Below are positions 38,872-47,900 of a DNA stretch of 64,000 bases, one piece after another. Both the position numbers and the translations under genes were made by a program. Within the stretch, counting starts at the first letter, position 1. Every line of letters starts with the position of its first letter. The notes beneath the pieces are model-generated. The model made no database searches and had not been told where the DNA came from. It saw only the letters and a program-made list of their open reading frames with translations. This DNA comes from Chitinophagaceae bacterium (GTDB lineage: Bacteria > Bacteroidota > Bacteroidia > Chitinophagales > Chitinophagaceae), in contig JAHBTJ010000003.1 in the NCBI GenBank assembly GCA_019638595.1, forward strand, positions 186,001-250,000, in the 5' to 3' direction.

Positions 38872-38923
38872 TTTATCTCTTTGTTTATATAGTTTGCAGG
38901 TGAACCTCTGCTTAAAGCAATAT
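38872..38923 (+). repeat. Duplicated 52-nt intergenic element, copy 2
   Basis: Second copy of the element at 38121-38172. Here no gene follows on the plus strand; instead a set of hairpins and two terminators follow within 320 nt. Confidence 0.6.
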
Positions 38924-39136
38924 TGAACAATTGCCTGGTTAAATTTATCAGATCAATTGTTCAGGAAAATGAATATTGAATGGTAGGTTTTTGGTAAGAT
39001 ATTTATAGCAGATATCCGTTTAGCCGGCAATTCATTTACACATATACAACCCTGCAGGGTGAGGTCATTCATCTCCGGAGTTGAGCACTGATCTCAACTT
39101 TGTAAATATAGCATCTCTCGCGTATAATTCATAGTT

Positions 39137-39163
39137 AAAAGCTAACTTAATAATAGCTTTTTT
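39137..39163 (+). terminator. Intrinsic terminator, plus strand
   Basis: Arms AAAAGCTA/TAGCTTTT (8 bp) with a 9-nt loop, running into six T. Confidence 0.55.
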
Positions 39164-39210
39164 ATCTGTCCGGGTAAATGCAGCTTTCAAGTCGTCTTTT
39201 TAAACGTTTA

Positions 39211-39241
39211 AAAATCCCCGGAGAACCGGGGACTTTTTTTG
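39211..39241. terminator. Strong bidirectional intrinsic terminator
   Basis: Arms TCCCCGG/CCGGGGA with an AGAA tetraloop, a T-run after it on the plus strand, and an A-run before it that becomes a U-run on the minus strand. On the minus strand it lies 44 nt after the stop of the thioredoxin-like gene. Confidence 0.85.
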
Positions 39242-39284
39242 TAGCCGTTGCTATCAAAGTATACATGAGAAAAAATGCTAAAAG

Positions 39285-40601
39285 TTATAATTCTTGAATG
39301 ATTAACATGCTCATTTCACGCGGCTCAATTACTATGTCCAGCCCATATGCATTTAACGCTTTGCGCAGACCATCAATCGAGAGGTTTTTGTCGATAGTTA
39401 ACGTTAGGTCTAGCGGCTCGCTATAGCCTGTTTCGTCAATTACCAAAGGAAGTTGTTTCAGACGCAAATCATTATTCATAACAAACACAAACTCAGAGAG
39501 CCTGTTATTCTTTTGAACGTAATTAGATTTCCCGTCCTTTAATATAAATAGTTCGCGTTGAGGTAATCCTCCTTCTGTGGACATCGGAATGGAATTGGGC
39601 AACCTCTTAAGAATAAGGCAAGGAATTATTCTGTTTTCTTTCTTTGAATCTACTCTGAAGAAAAAATTGAGGTCGTGAATCAGTTTTTCTTGGAGTTGTT
39701 GGTCTGAATAAGTAATGGGGGATACTGATTCATAGCTGTACCAATTTTTCCTGATCCAGTTTTCGTAATATTCGTTGCTGTAATCGCGAAAATATTTAGA
39801 GGAATCCTTGATAAAAAGTACACATCTTTTTGGATTTTGAAATGCTGAAAACTCCCCGTATCCTATGGAATATAAACTAAGGATAGAGAGATTATATTGA
39901 TTATACCGAATTTGCTTATTTATGCTATCAACCTTGATAAACAGCCCACGGGAAACACCTTCAATATAGCCGGTAAATCCACTATGGAAGTTCAATGTTG
40001 TGTTTGCCAGATTTGACAAATCAAATATGCTGGCATCTTTGTAAGGAAATACTGATGACTCATCTTTCAAGCGCCAGTTGACGTTTTTATTTTCTAAGAT
40101 GGCTTTTATATTTTTTGATATAACGTATTCCCCGCTTGTTATAGCTTTAACCTGTTTGTCAGCCCCTATCCAAACCGTATGTGGAATGGACTTGTGGGGA
40201 AACATAACGGACATCAGTGAGTCGTCAGTTCGTAGCAATATGGACGATATTTCCCTGGCAGCTTTATACTTTTCAAGAAAGGTCAATACTTTTTGCCTAT
40301 TCTCCATAGTAACAGCTATAATTTGGAGTCTTTCTCCAAACTCTTTTTGTAATGCATTCATTTTGGGTAAAGCCGCTACACAGGGACCGCACCAGGTAGC
40401 CCAGAAATCTATGATTACCATCTTCCCCTTAAAATCCGACAGCCTCGCTGTTTTAGAGGGGTAGTTGATAAGGTTGGTAAGCTCTATATCTGGCACTGTA
40501 TCCCCAATGGTTAACGGACGAATGGCGGTTGAAGGAACAGCTTGCGCGGAAGCGCTAACGATGCCTGCCAGGAACGCCAGCCACAAAAGCAATAATTTCA
40601 T
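39285..40601 (-). CDS. Secreted TlpA/ResA-like thioredoxin-fold protein with a C-terminal extension
   Basis: 438 residues. A signal peptide covers about 1-21 (LLLLWLAFLAGIVSASAQA). The thioredoxin/AhpC-TSA-like domain spans about 30-175 with the redox motif WCGPC (Cys71, Cys74). The C-terminal 260 residues have no family I recognise; such extensions are frequent in Bacteroidota TlpA proteins. A periplasmic disulfide reductase or related role is likely. It is divergent from the XRE gene at 40763 and ends near the bidirectional terminator at 39211. Confidence 0.82.
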   Translation of the reverse strand: MKLLLLWLAFLAGIVSASAQAVPSTAIRPLTIGDTVPDIELTNLINYPSKTARLSDFKGKMVIIDFWATWCGPCVAALPKMNALQKEFGERLQIIAVTMENRQKVLTFLEKYKAAREISSILLRTDDSLMSVMFPHKSIPHTVWIGADKQVKAITSGEYVISKNIKAILENKNVNWRLKDESSVFPYKDASIFDLSNLANTTLNFHSGFTGYIEGVSRGLFIKVDSINKQIRYNQYNLSILSLYSIGYGEFSAFQNPKRCVLFIKDSSKYFRDYSNEYYENWIRKNWYSYESVSPITYSDQQLQEKLIHDLNFFFRVDSKKENRIIPCLILKRLPNSIPMSTEGGLPQRELFILKDGKSNYVQKNNRLSEFVFVMNNDLRLKQLPLVIDETGYSEPLDLTLTIDKNLSIDGLRKALNAYGLDIVIEPREMSMLIIQEL

Positions 40602-40717
40602 TATGTTGTAATTAATTGAACAATAGCATACACCACCGTTGTTATGTCAATCAATTACAGGAAGAAGGAAGTGTGGGCAAAAATGAATAACTTTAGCTGA
40701 ATCAAAAACAACAAATA

Positions 40718-40732
40718 CGGGAAAAATTCCCG
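40718..40732. promoter_or_regulatory. Inverted repeat between divergent genes, operator candidate
   Basis: CGGGAA/TTCCCG arms with a 3-nt AAA centre, 30 nt before the ATG of the XRE regulator at 40763 and within the divergent region shared with the thioredoxin-like gene. This fits an autoregulatory XRE operator. A small hairpin followed by ATTTTT could also be a weak terminator. Confidence 0.4.
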
Positions 40733-40762
40733 ATTTTTAACCTTTTAGCTCACACACTATTT

Positions 40763-41164
40763 ATGGCAACAAGTACATTAAAAATATTGAGAGAAGTAAA
40801 CGATTATACCCAGGATTACATTGCTGAAGAGGTGCTGGGCATCAGCAAATCTACCTATGCCCGGTTAGAACAAGACCCTTCAAAAATTAATGCAGCGCAC
40901 GCTCAAAGGCTGGCAGACTTATACAATGTGAGTCTCGCTAATTTACTATCGGAAGCTACTCCTATTATAACTTTTAAGGATTCAGTTAAGGCGAATAATA
41001 ATGGAACTACAGGCTACCAACACTCTAATACTAACAACTTCCACGAAGGCGAAGTAAAGGCCCTTAAGGAGCAAAATGAACTGCTCATAAAGCAGAATGC
41101 CGAATTGATGGAATTAGTTAAAGCGTTGGGTGGCAAGCTGGCGGGTGGGAATGATGGAAAATAA
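40763..41164 (+). CDS. XRE-family regulator with C-terminal coiled coil
   Basis: 133 residues. A Cro/CI-type helix-turn-helix spans 7-65 (NDYTQDYIAEEVLGISKSTYARLE). A Gly/Asn-rich linker follows, then a C-terminal heptad-like helix (EVKALKEQNELLIKQNAELMELVKAL). The same layout, including the GTTGY-type linker, occurs in the minus-strand protein at 41872-42300, so the two are paralogs. It heads a compact plus-strand group with the next two small genes (gaps of 32 and 10 nt). Confidence 0.85.
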   Translation: MATSTLKILREVNDYTQDYIAEEVLGISKSTYARLEQDPSKINAAHAQRLADLYNVSLANLLSEATPIITFKDSVKANNNGTTGYQHSNTNNFHEGEVKALKEQNELLIKQNAELMELVKALGGKLAGGNDGK

Positions 41165-41196
41165 CTTCCAAAACAATCTCCAAATTTCAGCTATTC

Positions 41197-41649
41197 ATGA
41201 GTAGTCCTCCTTATCCTTACCGCCGTTTGCAGAGTACACGCTATGTTTTTTTAAGCGTCGGAAAAAGCAGTATTCAGAAAGTAGTCGAATTTTCGCCTAC
41301 TCCCGTTAAAGATGTTTACAACATGGGATTTGGTGATGTATTACCTGATGGAAACATTAGCGACAGGGCTAATTCCAATAATGGAGATATTGTGAAGGTG
41401 ATGGCTACCGTAATCCAGATTTTGAAGGAATTTACCGCGTCTCATAAACACATTAAAATATATTTTACCGGAAGCACCCCTGAACGTATAGTGCTGTACA
41501 GGCGAATCTTAAAAACTTATTACAAAATATTTAGTAAAGAATTTATTATCAGTGCATTAGTTGAGCGTGAGAATAAATACCAGGAAGTTCTTTTTGACAT
41601 GGATAGCCAAGAGGAATATCATGCCTTTTTTATAAAAAGAATTTTGTAA
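41197..41649 (+). CDS. Hypothetical protein, DUF6934-like
   Basis: 150 residues, no signal peptide or membrane helix. The layout (YRRLQSTRYVFLSVGKSSIQKVVEFSP, later FTGSTPERIVLYRRIL, end with a Phe-rich stretch) matches a small Bacteroidota family I know as DUF6934; no function is established. It is often found beside XRE regulators or short basic proteins, as here, and a toxin-antitoxin-like role is conceivable but unsupported. Confidence 0.65.
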   Translation: MSSPPYPYRRLQSTRYVFLSVGKSSIQKVVEFSPTPVKDVYNMGFGDVLPDGNISDRANSNNGDIVKVMATVIQILKEFTASHKHIKIYFTGSTPERIVLYRRILKTYYKIFSKEFIISALVERENKYQEVLFDMDSQEEYHAFFIKRIL

Positions 41650-41659
41650 ATTCGTACAA

Positions 41660-41842
41660 ATGAATACAGTAAAAAAACATACTGCCAACAGATCATCCAA
41701 AAAGGTTCGCAGGCGTGTAGCCATACCTAAGGCCAAGGTGGTAGTAGTTACTAAAACCGAAGTGCCTTTTAAGGACGTATTGTTTCCTGAAAAGCTTAAA
41801 AAGGCTAATGAAATGCTGGCTAAGACTACGTTTCTTCCCTGA
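41660..41842 (+). CDS. Small basic hypothetical protein
   Basis: 60 residues, very Lys/Arg-rich in its first half (KKHTANRSSKKVRRRVAIPKAK). It starts 10 nt after the previous gene. I recognise no family. Close spacing and the same strand support it as the third gene of this group. Confidence 0.5.
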   Translation: MNTVKKHTANRSSKKVRRRVAIPKAKVVVVTKTEVPFKDVLFPEKLKKANEMLAKTTFLP

Positions 41843-41844
41843 TT

Positions 41845-41862
41845 CGTTTAGCAGTGTAAACG
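41845..41862. terminator. Hairpin between convergent genes
   Basis: CGTTTA/TAAACG arms with a 6-nt loop in the 29-nt gap between convergent genes. There is no strong U-run either way, so termination is only likely by position. Confidence 0.35.
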
Positions 41863-41871
41863 ATAATTAGC

Positions 41872-42300
41872 CTATACAGAAATTTCTTTTACCCGTTCGC
41901 CCAATATTTCAATTAACCGGGCATTTTGCCGGTTCAATTCTTCTATCTGCTGTTTCAGGCTTTTAATTTCTTCTTTCCTTAAAAACATAATCTCGTCTAT
42001 TCCCCTGTCATTATTCTGGTGATTGATGTAACCGCTTGTGCCGGCATTGCCGCTGGTAATGGTGCAGTTGCTGTATAGCACTTCTGCCTGAAGGTAATGC
42101 GGTGTATCGTCAATAAGAAAAAATTCCATCGGCGCCTGGTACAGATCAGATAGCTTTTGCGCCAGTATGCCGTTTAATTTTGCACGTCCTTTTTCCAGGT
42201 CTTTATAGCTTTCAGGCGATAAGCCAAGTTCTTTAGCCACATCTTCTGGCTGCCAGTTTTTATATTCCCTAAAAGAAATAAGTTTAAATGAAAGATTCAT
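41872..42300 (-). CDS. XRE-family regulator with C-terminal coiled coil (paralog of the 40763 gene)
   Basis: 142 residues from the ATG at 42300. An upstream in-frame start at 42402 would overlap the next gene by 68 nt and add a non-family leader, so I reject it. Helix-turn-helix at about 10-60 (EDVAKELGLSPESYKDLEKG), then a Gly/Asn-rich linker and a coiled coil (EEIKSLKQQIEELNRQNARLIEIL). Confidence 0.82.
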   Translation of the reverse strand: MNLSFKLISFREYKNWQPEDVAKELGLSPESYKDLEKGRAKLNGILAQKLSDLYQAPMEFFLIDDTPHYLQAEVLYSNCTITSGNAGTSGYINHQNNDRGIDEIMFLRKEEIKSLKQQIEELNRQNARLIEILGERVKEISV

Positions 42301-42334
42301 ATTAAATTTTGATACGATGAACTTTTCTGTTATA

Positions 42335-42874
42335 CTAGAATTGATTTTTCCCTTTAAATATTTTATTATCTGGCATTGCACCGTTGTAGTTAAACAAGTC
42401 AAATATTTCTACTTCTAATCCGATGGCTATTTTTAGAAGAGTCAACAATACCATGTTCTCTTCACCTTTTACATATAGACTGATATCGCTATTTGCAATT
42501 CTTGAAAGGACTCCCAATTCTTCTTGATCAATCCCACGGTGTTTGCATAACTGTGAAATTCTTTGTCCAACCTTTTTCTTTTCGGAAGCAAGTCTCTTTT
42601 CAAAGTCTTGATGGATAGATACAGCAGAAGGAATATCAAATTGTGCTTTGTAGTCAAATAGGCAGGAGATCCTTATTTTAAATCCCATTGCTAATTTTGA
42701 AAGTGTTCTAAGTTCAGAATTCGCTTCTCCTTTTTCAATTCGCCTAACCAATCTTACGCTCAACCCCGAATTTTCAGCCAACTTTCTTTGAGATAACTGT
42801 TTGATTTTCTTTAATTCTTGTATTCTATCACCTAAAAGCTCCTGTTCAATTCTTAATCGTTTCGCAATATCCAT
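42335..42874 (-). CDS. Regulator with two tandem XRE helix-turn-helix domains
   Basis: 179 residues. The first Cro/CI-type domain is at about 10-70 (LSQRKLAENSGLSVRLVRRIEKGEA), the second at about 105-165 (IDQEELGVLSRIANSDISLYVKGEE). The two halves are diverged copies of one domain. It lies 34 nt before the XRE gene at 42300 and divergent from the sigma-factor gene at 43002, with a 127-nt shared upstream region, so it may regulate either. Confidence 0.8.
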   Translation of the reverse strand: MDIAKRLRIEQELLGDRIQELKKIKQLSQRKLAENSGLSVRLVRRIEKGEANSELRTLSKLAMGFKIRISCLFDYKAQFDIPSAVSIHQDFEKRLASEKKKVGQRISQLCKHRGIDQEELGVLSRIANSDISLYVKGEENMVLLTLLKIAIGLEVEIFDLFNYNGAMPDNKIFKGKNQF

Positions 42875-42950
42875 TTAGATTTTTGCAAACTGTCGCACTA
42901 TTATTCATTTTAAAAATTAGGTTATAAGTCCTCTTTTGAAATATTTTCAT

Positions 42951-42958
42951 TATATTTG
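42951..42958 (+). promoter_or_regulatory. Bacteroidota-type -7 box before the ECF sigma gene
   Basis: TATATTTG matches TAnnTTTG exactly, 43 nt upstream of the sigma-factor ATG. A convincing -33 TTG at normal spacing was not found. Confidence 0.45.
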
Positions 42959-43001
42959 GCTACATATCCTTTAATGGGTAAGGAAATCAAGTCACTTTTA
43001 A

Positions 43002-43565
43002 ATGCCTGGAAGAGAATCAGATAAAGCGGCTATTGAAAATGGGGTGTATTCTATACTGCCCATATTTAATCAATATTATTTAACCTTATGTTTTTTTGCA
43101 GGCAAACTGATTAATGAGCAAACTGTTGCAGAGGACATTGTGAAAGATGTTTTTTTGAAACTGTGGCAGAAAGAACCGGATTTCAGCCGCTACAAAAACA
43201 TAAAGGCTGTACTGTATATCGCTGTTAAAAATGCCTGTTTAAACTATATAAAAAAGCGAAAACACATTCGTATTCAAACCAACGCGCTTACTTATTTATT
43301 GCAGCAGGAGCAGGAAGATTTTGTGCTCAACGAAATTACCCGTGCGGAAGTGCTGCGGGAAGTATATGCTGCCATGCAGCAACTGCCTGAAGAATGCCGT
43401 AAGGTAATGCACTTGTATTACCGGCAGGGGCTGGATCATAGAAGCATTTCTGCAAAACTTGGCGTTACTGTTAGCACGGTAAAAAATCAAAAGGCCCGCG
43501 GCGTGCAGATACTGAAGAAAAAGCTTGGCACATCATTTATTTATTTCCTCATGTTTTTCGTTTGA
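43002..43565 (+). CDS. ECF-type RNA polymerase sigma factor
   Basis: 187 residues. Sigma region 2 is at about 20-85 (AEDIVKDVFLKLWQKEPDFSRYKNIKAVLYIAVKNACLNYIKKRK). Region 4 is at about 120-175 (LPEECRKVMHLYYRQGLDHRSISAKLGVTVSTVKNQKARG). It belongs to the FecI-like Bacteroidota sigma group that is paired with FecR and SusC/SusD, as here: the FecR gene follows 170 nt downstream behind a terminator. Confidence 0.93.
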   Translation: MPGRESDKAAIENGVYSILPIFNQYYLTLCFFAGKLINEQTVAEDIVKDVFLKLWQKEPDFSRYKNIKAVLYIAVKNACLNYIKKRKHIRIQTNALTYLLQQEQEDFVLNEITRAEVLREVYAAMQQLPEECRKVMHLYYRQGLDHRSISAKLGVTVSTVKNQKARGVQILKKKLGTSFIYFLMFFV

Positions 43566-43616
43566 TGGTGCTTTAAGAGATCAATAAAATTTTGTTTTTC
43601 ATAGATAAAGGTTAGT

Positions 43617-43643
43617 CCCGGGTAGTCGTGCCCGGGAATTTTT
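43617..43643 (+). terminator. Intrinsic terminator after the sigma gene
   Basis: CCCGGG arms around an 8-nt loop followed by AA and seven T. It separates transcription of the sigma gene from the FecR-SusC-SusD operon. Confidence 0.75.
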
Positions 43644-43735
43644 TTAAACTGTTTAGACGATTACCGTAAAAGATTGTCTTCATACCATACACCGCTATTT
43701 TATTATTACAGGAAGGGGGATTTAATACCAGCAAA

Positions 43736-44959
43736 ATGAGGAAATCAAATACTGGCAAAAGTTTTCGTGCAGCATATCTCATTAACGGGTACCTGCAGAA
43801 AAAATTAACAGCGCAGGAGCAAGAAGAGTTGGAAAGTTGGTTAAACCGTAGTGACCAAAACAGGCAACTGTTTGAGGAACTCTGCTCTGCCGAAAAAATG
43901 GAAACAGAAGTGCAGCAGTATAAAAATGCAGACGTTGAGGCCGGCTGGCAATGGCTGCAGCAACAAATGGTTAACGTACACAGTAACCGGCCACGAAAAA
44001 TAATTTGGAAAACGGTGTGGCGCTCTGTAGCGGCTGTATTGGTTATATCAGTAGTTACCTGGCAAGTGCTTCGGCAAAAGGCAGTAAAACCGGGGGAAAC
44101 AGCACTAACCAGTCAATATGGTGGGGATGTGTTACCCGGAGCTCAACGGGCAGAATTGATATTAAGTAATGGAAGTACAGTAATGCTGAATAATAGCACT
44201 GACAGCGTATTTACAGAAAATGGAAGCGCTGTACAACGCACAGCAGGCGGCAGCCTGATTTACACAGGCGGTAGCTCTAAAAATGAAACAGCCTGGAATA
44301 TGCTGCACATACCAAGAGGCGGAGAATATATGATAGCGCTGGAAGATGGATCAAAGGTTTGGTTGAATGCCGCCACCCGTTTTCGTTATCCGGTACAATT
44401 TACCGGGAAGGAAAGAAGGGTGGAACTACTGGAAGGCGAGGCATATTTTGAAGTAGCAAAAAACAAAGAAAAACCGTTTATAGTAGTTGCTAACCGCATG
44501 AAAATACAAGCCGTAGGAACGGCCTTTGATGTAAACACCTACCCCGAAGCGGACAGCAGTGTAACCGCAACGCTTGCAGAGGGTAAGGTGAAAGTAAGCA
44601 CAGGAAGTAACAATCATTTGTTACTTCCTGGCGAGCAGGTATGGGTAAATGAATCCACTGCAAAAATTCTGGCGGCTGATGTGGAAGCGGTTACCGCATG
44701 GAAAAACGGGTTATTTGTTTTTAACGGCGCACCATTAACGGAAGTAATGAAGCAGGTATCCAGATGGTATGATGTGCAGGTAGAGTATGGCAAGAAATTT
44801 AAGGAACAGAAATTTTTTACCGGTGAAATTAAAAGAAGCGTGCCGGTGAGCAAATTATTGCAAATGATGGAGCTTACGGGAATAGCAAGGTTCAGGATCA
44901 GCGAACGCACAATTCTGATACAACCATATAACGAAAAAGGTATTACTACAAGCGATTAA
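43736..44959 (+). CDS. FecR-family anti-sigma factor
   Basis: 407 residues. The cytoplasmic sigma-binding head is about 1-85. A single membrane helix is near 98-117 (VWRSVAAVLVISVVTWQVL). The periplasmic FecR domain is about 185-300 (PRGGEYMIALEDGSKVWLNAATRFRYP-like start, GEAYFEVA, VGTAFDVNTYPE). The C-terminal domain of the DUF4974 type is about 325-400. It senses the N-terminal domain of the TonB-dependent receptor and controls the ECF sigma factor. The gene starts after a GGAAGGGGG tract and lies 22 nt before the SusC-like gene. Confidence 0.93.
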   Translation: MRKSNTGKSFRAAYLINGYLQKKLTAQEQEELESWLNRSDQNRQLFEELCSAEKMETEVQQYKNADVEAGWQWLQQQMVNVHSNRPRKIIWKTVWRSVAAVLVISVVTWQVLRQKAVKPGETALTSQYGGDVLPGAQRAELILSNGSTVMLNNSTDSVFTENGSAVQRTAGGSLIYTGGSSKNETAWNMLHIPRGGEYMIALEDGSKVWLNAATRFRYPVQFTGKERRVELLEGEAYFEVAKNKEKPFIVVANRMKIQAVGTAFDVNTYPEADSSVTATLAEGKVKVSTGSNNHLLLPGEQVWVNESTAKILAADVEAVTAWKNGLFVFNGAPLTEVMKQVSRWYDVQVEYGKKFKEQKFFTGEIKRSVPVSKLLQMMELTGIARFRISERTILIQPYNEKGITTSD

Positions 44960-44981
44960 TTAACCATAAACTATAATAGAG

Positions 44982-47900
44982 ATGAAGAAAAGAACACTGC
45001 AGTTTTGCAGGGTTAAGGCTATCTTTTGCCTGAAACAACGGTATATATTGCTTTTGTTGCTACTGGCAATATTAAAGCCGGCTCATTCGCAGGCAAATGG
45101 CAACCCTTTGCAGGATTCATCGCTGCTTACAATGTCTCTTACCAATGCCCCTTTGGTAAAAGCATTTGATATTATAAAACAGCAAACGCCTTACCGGATT
45201 ATTTACGACAATAGTTTGCTGAAGAAGGCAGTGCCGGTAACCGTTGCTGTAAATAAAGAGCCCCTGCCCAATGTGTTGCCCCTGCTTTTCCGGGGTCAGC
45301 CTTTTGAGTATCGTATCATTGATCAGTCTATCATACTAACTCCACAGCAATCAAAAGGGGGTACTGCTCATCATGAAACGGGTAAACTAACACCGCTCGC
45401 GGAAGACACTTTGATTACCGGTGTCGTCATGGCGGATTCAAGTCTCCTTCCGCTATCCGGGGCTACCATACAAGTAAAGGAGACCAATATTTCTACCAGC
45501 ACAGATAATGCAGGCATGTTCCGGATACGCATACCACAGCAGGGTGCTACACTGGTTGTGAGCTATGTTGAGTATAGTACAAAAAATGTTGTGGTAAAGC
45601 AAAATGCGCAGTTTCCCCTCCGTGTCCTTCTTATCAAAGCGCCAAAAGAAATTGAGGGAGTAACGATTGTAAGTACCGGATATGAATCATTGCCGCGTGA
45701 AAGGGCGACGGGGTCGTTTGAGAAGGTAGATAATAAGTTGTTCAATCGTAGCGTAACTACAAATGTACTGGAGAGGTTGGACGGCATTGTGCCTGGACTG
45801 ATATTTAACAGATCCCTTATTTCAAGGGGCAATGATGAGTCAGATATAAGTATAAGAGGAATCAGCACCCTTTACTCAAATATGCAACCGTTAATTGTAG
45901 TCGACAATTTTCCATATAGTGGCAATATTTCTAACATCAATCCAAACGATGTAGAAAGCATAACAATTTTAAAGGATGCTGTTGCAGCCTCCATCTGGGG
46001 AGCAAGGTCAGGCAATGGGGTAATAGTAATAACCACCAAGAAGGGAAGATTTAATCAAAAGCCTACTATTGATTTTAACAGCAATATTACAATCAGCGAA
46101 AAGCCCGACTTATATTATATCCCTCAATTTACTTCATCAGACTTTATTGATATTGAAAAAATGCTGTTTTCTAATGGGTTCTATGATGCGGAATTAGACA
46201 ATACCTGGTCTTACCCCATTATATCGCCAGTTGTTGCAACTCTCGCTGACCAAAGAAGTGGATTACTTACCGAAGCCGAGGCAAACAGCCGGATAGAAAG
46301 ACTTCGCTCACTGGATATTAGAAAAGACTACCTGAAATATTTATACCGAAGGTCTGTTAATCAGCAATATGCCCTTAATATTAATGGCGGAGGTGAAAAT
46401 ATGAATTACTATTTCTCTGCCGGGTATGATAAAAACCTGACTACATCTGTCGGTAACGAGTTTCAAAGAGTATCCCTTAAATCTCAAATTAACATAACGC
46501 CGGTTGAGAACCTGAACGTCCATGTAGGAATGCTATTTACCCAGGCAGAATCAAAGAATAATAGCCCTTTAGCTACAATTGTGCCTGGAAATGGTAAAAA
46601 TGTTTTACCTCCTTATGTTCAGTTAGCCGATGCTGCTGGAAATCATTTGGCAACTCCCAAGATATACAATTCTAATTTCCTCGACACTGTTGGTAAGGAA
46701 AATTTACTGGACTGGCATTACCGACCATTGGATGAACTCAATAATGCAAATAACAGAACCCAGATTACTGACTATCTGCTGAATGTGGGTATAGACTACC
46801 AACTTAATTCTTTTTTATCTGTAGAAGCGAAGTATCAATTTGAGAAGCAGATGACAAATGCTTCCGATATTAACAATCTACAATCCTTCTATACAAGAAA
46901 TCTTATAAACGTGTATACGCCTACAGATGGAACTGCCTCTCTTAATTCAGCTATTCCTTATGGCGGTATAATTGATCTTAATAACACAGCGTTAATATCT
47001 CAATCGGGGAGAGGCCAGATAAACTTCAACAAATCGTTCAACGGTAACCATAGCATTAATGCTTTAGCAGGATTTGAACTGCGTCAGGCAAGAACAGAGA
47101 GTAACAGAAGCAGAACGTACGGCTATGATGATGGGGTATTATCCTATCAAAATACTGATTTTGTGAACTTATATCCCACATATCAGGGCTTGAACGGGAG
47201 TGCCCCTATCCCAAATAACCTATATTTTGGATACTTAATGGATAGATATATTTCCGCGTATGGCACCATGTCATATGTCTATAATCAACGTTACACCCTA
47301 TCTGCCAGCGCAAGACGAGATGCCTCTAACTTGTTCGGCGTAGAAACAAATAATAAATGGAAGCCCCTATGGTCAGTAGGAGGAGGTTGGCAGTTGTCCA
47401 ATGAGAAATTTTACCGATCCCGATTAGTGCCAAATTTGAAACTGAGAGCTACTTACGGTTACAGCGGTAATATTAATAACACGGTTACCGGCGTATTAAC
47501 ACTAAATGGTAGTCAGATTAATAGTCTAAATAACCTTCCTGTATATATAATTAGTAATGCCCCTAATCCTAATCTTCGTTGGGAAACTGTGAGAATGGGA
47601 AATATCGGGGTTGATTTCGCATTTCATAGGAACATAATTTCTGGTAGCATAGAATACTACCAAAAAAAATCAACTGATTTGATTAGCTCAATTCCTGCTG
47701 ATCCTACTTCGGGCTATTCATATATATCTGTAAACAGCGCCAATTTAAAAGGAAACGGAGTTGATGTATCAATACTGACAAAAAATATTGATCGGAATTT
47801 TAAGTGGCAAACAAATTGGTTATTCTCGTATAACAGGAATAAGGTAACCAAATATTTAGTGGATTATTCAACTGCTTCCAGCTATGCAGGCAGCATTGGT

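Larger units (their letters stand above)
38925..39241 (+). ncRNA. Candidate structured non-coding RNA, plus strand
   Basis: No open frame of useful length exists here, but the DNA is rich in inverted repeats. They are 9-bp arms GAACAATTG/CAATTGTTC at 38925-38962, the 12-nt palindrome ACCCTGCAGGGT at 39049-39060 and 7-bp arms AGTTGAG/CTCAACT at 39079-39099, followed by terminators at 39137 and 39215. Together with the preceding 52-nt element, which may be a promoter, this is the layout of a transcribed small RNA. It is only an inference; alternatively these are separate operators and a bidirectional terminator for the minus-strand gene at 39285. Confidence 0.3.
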
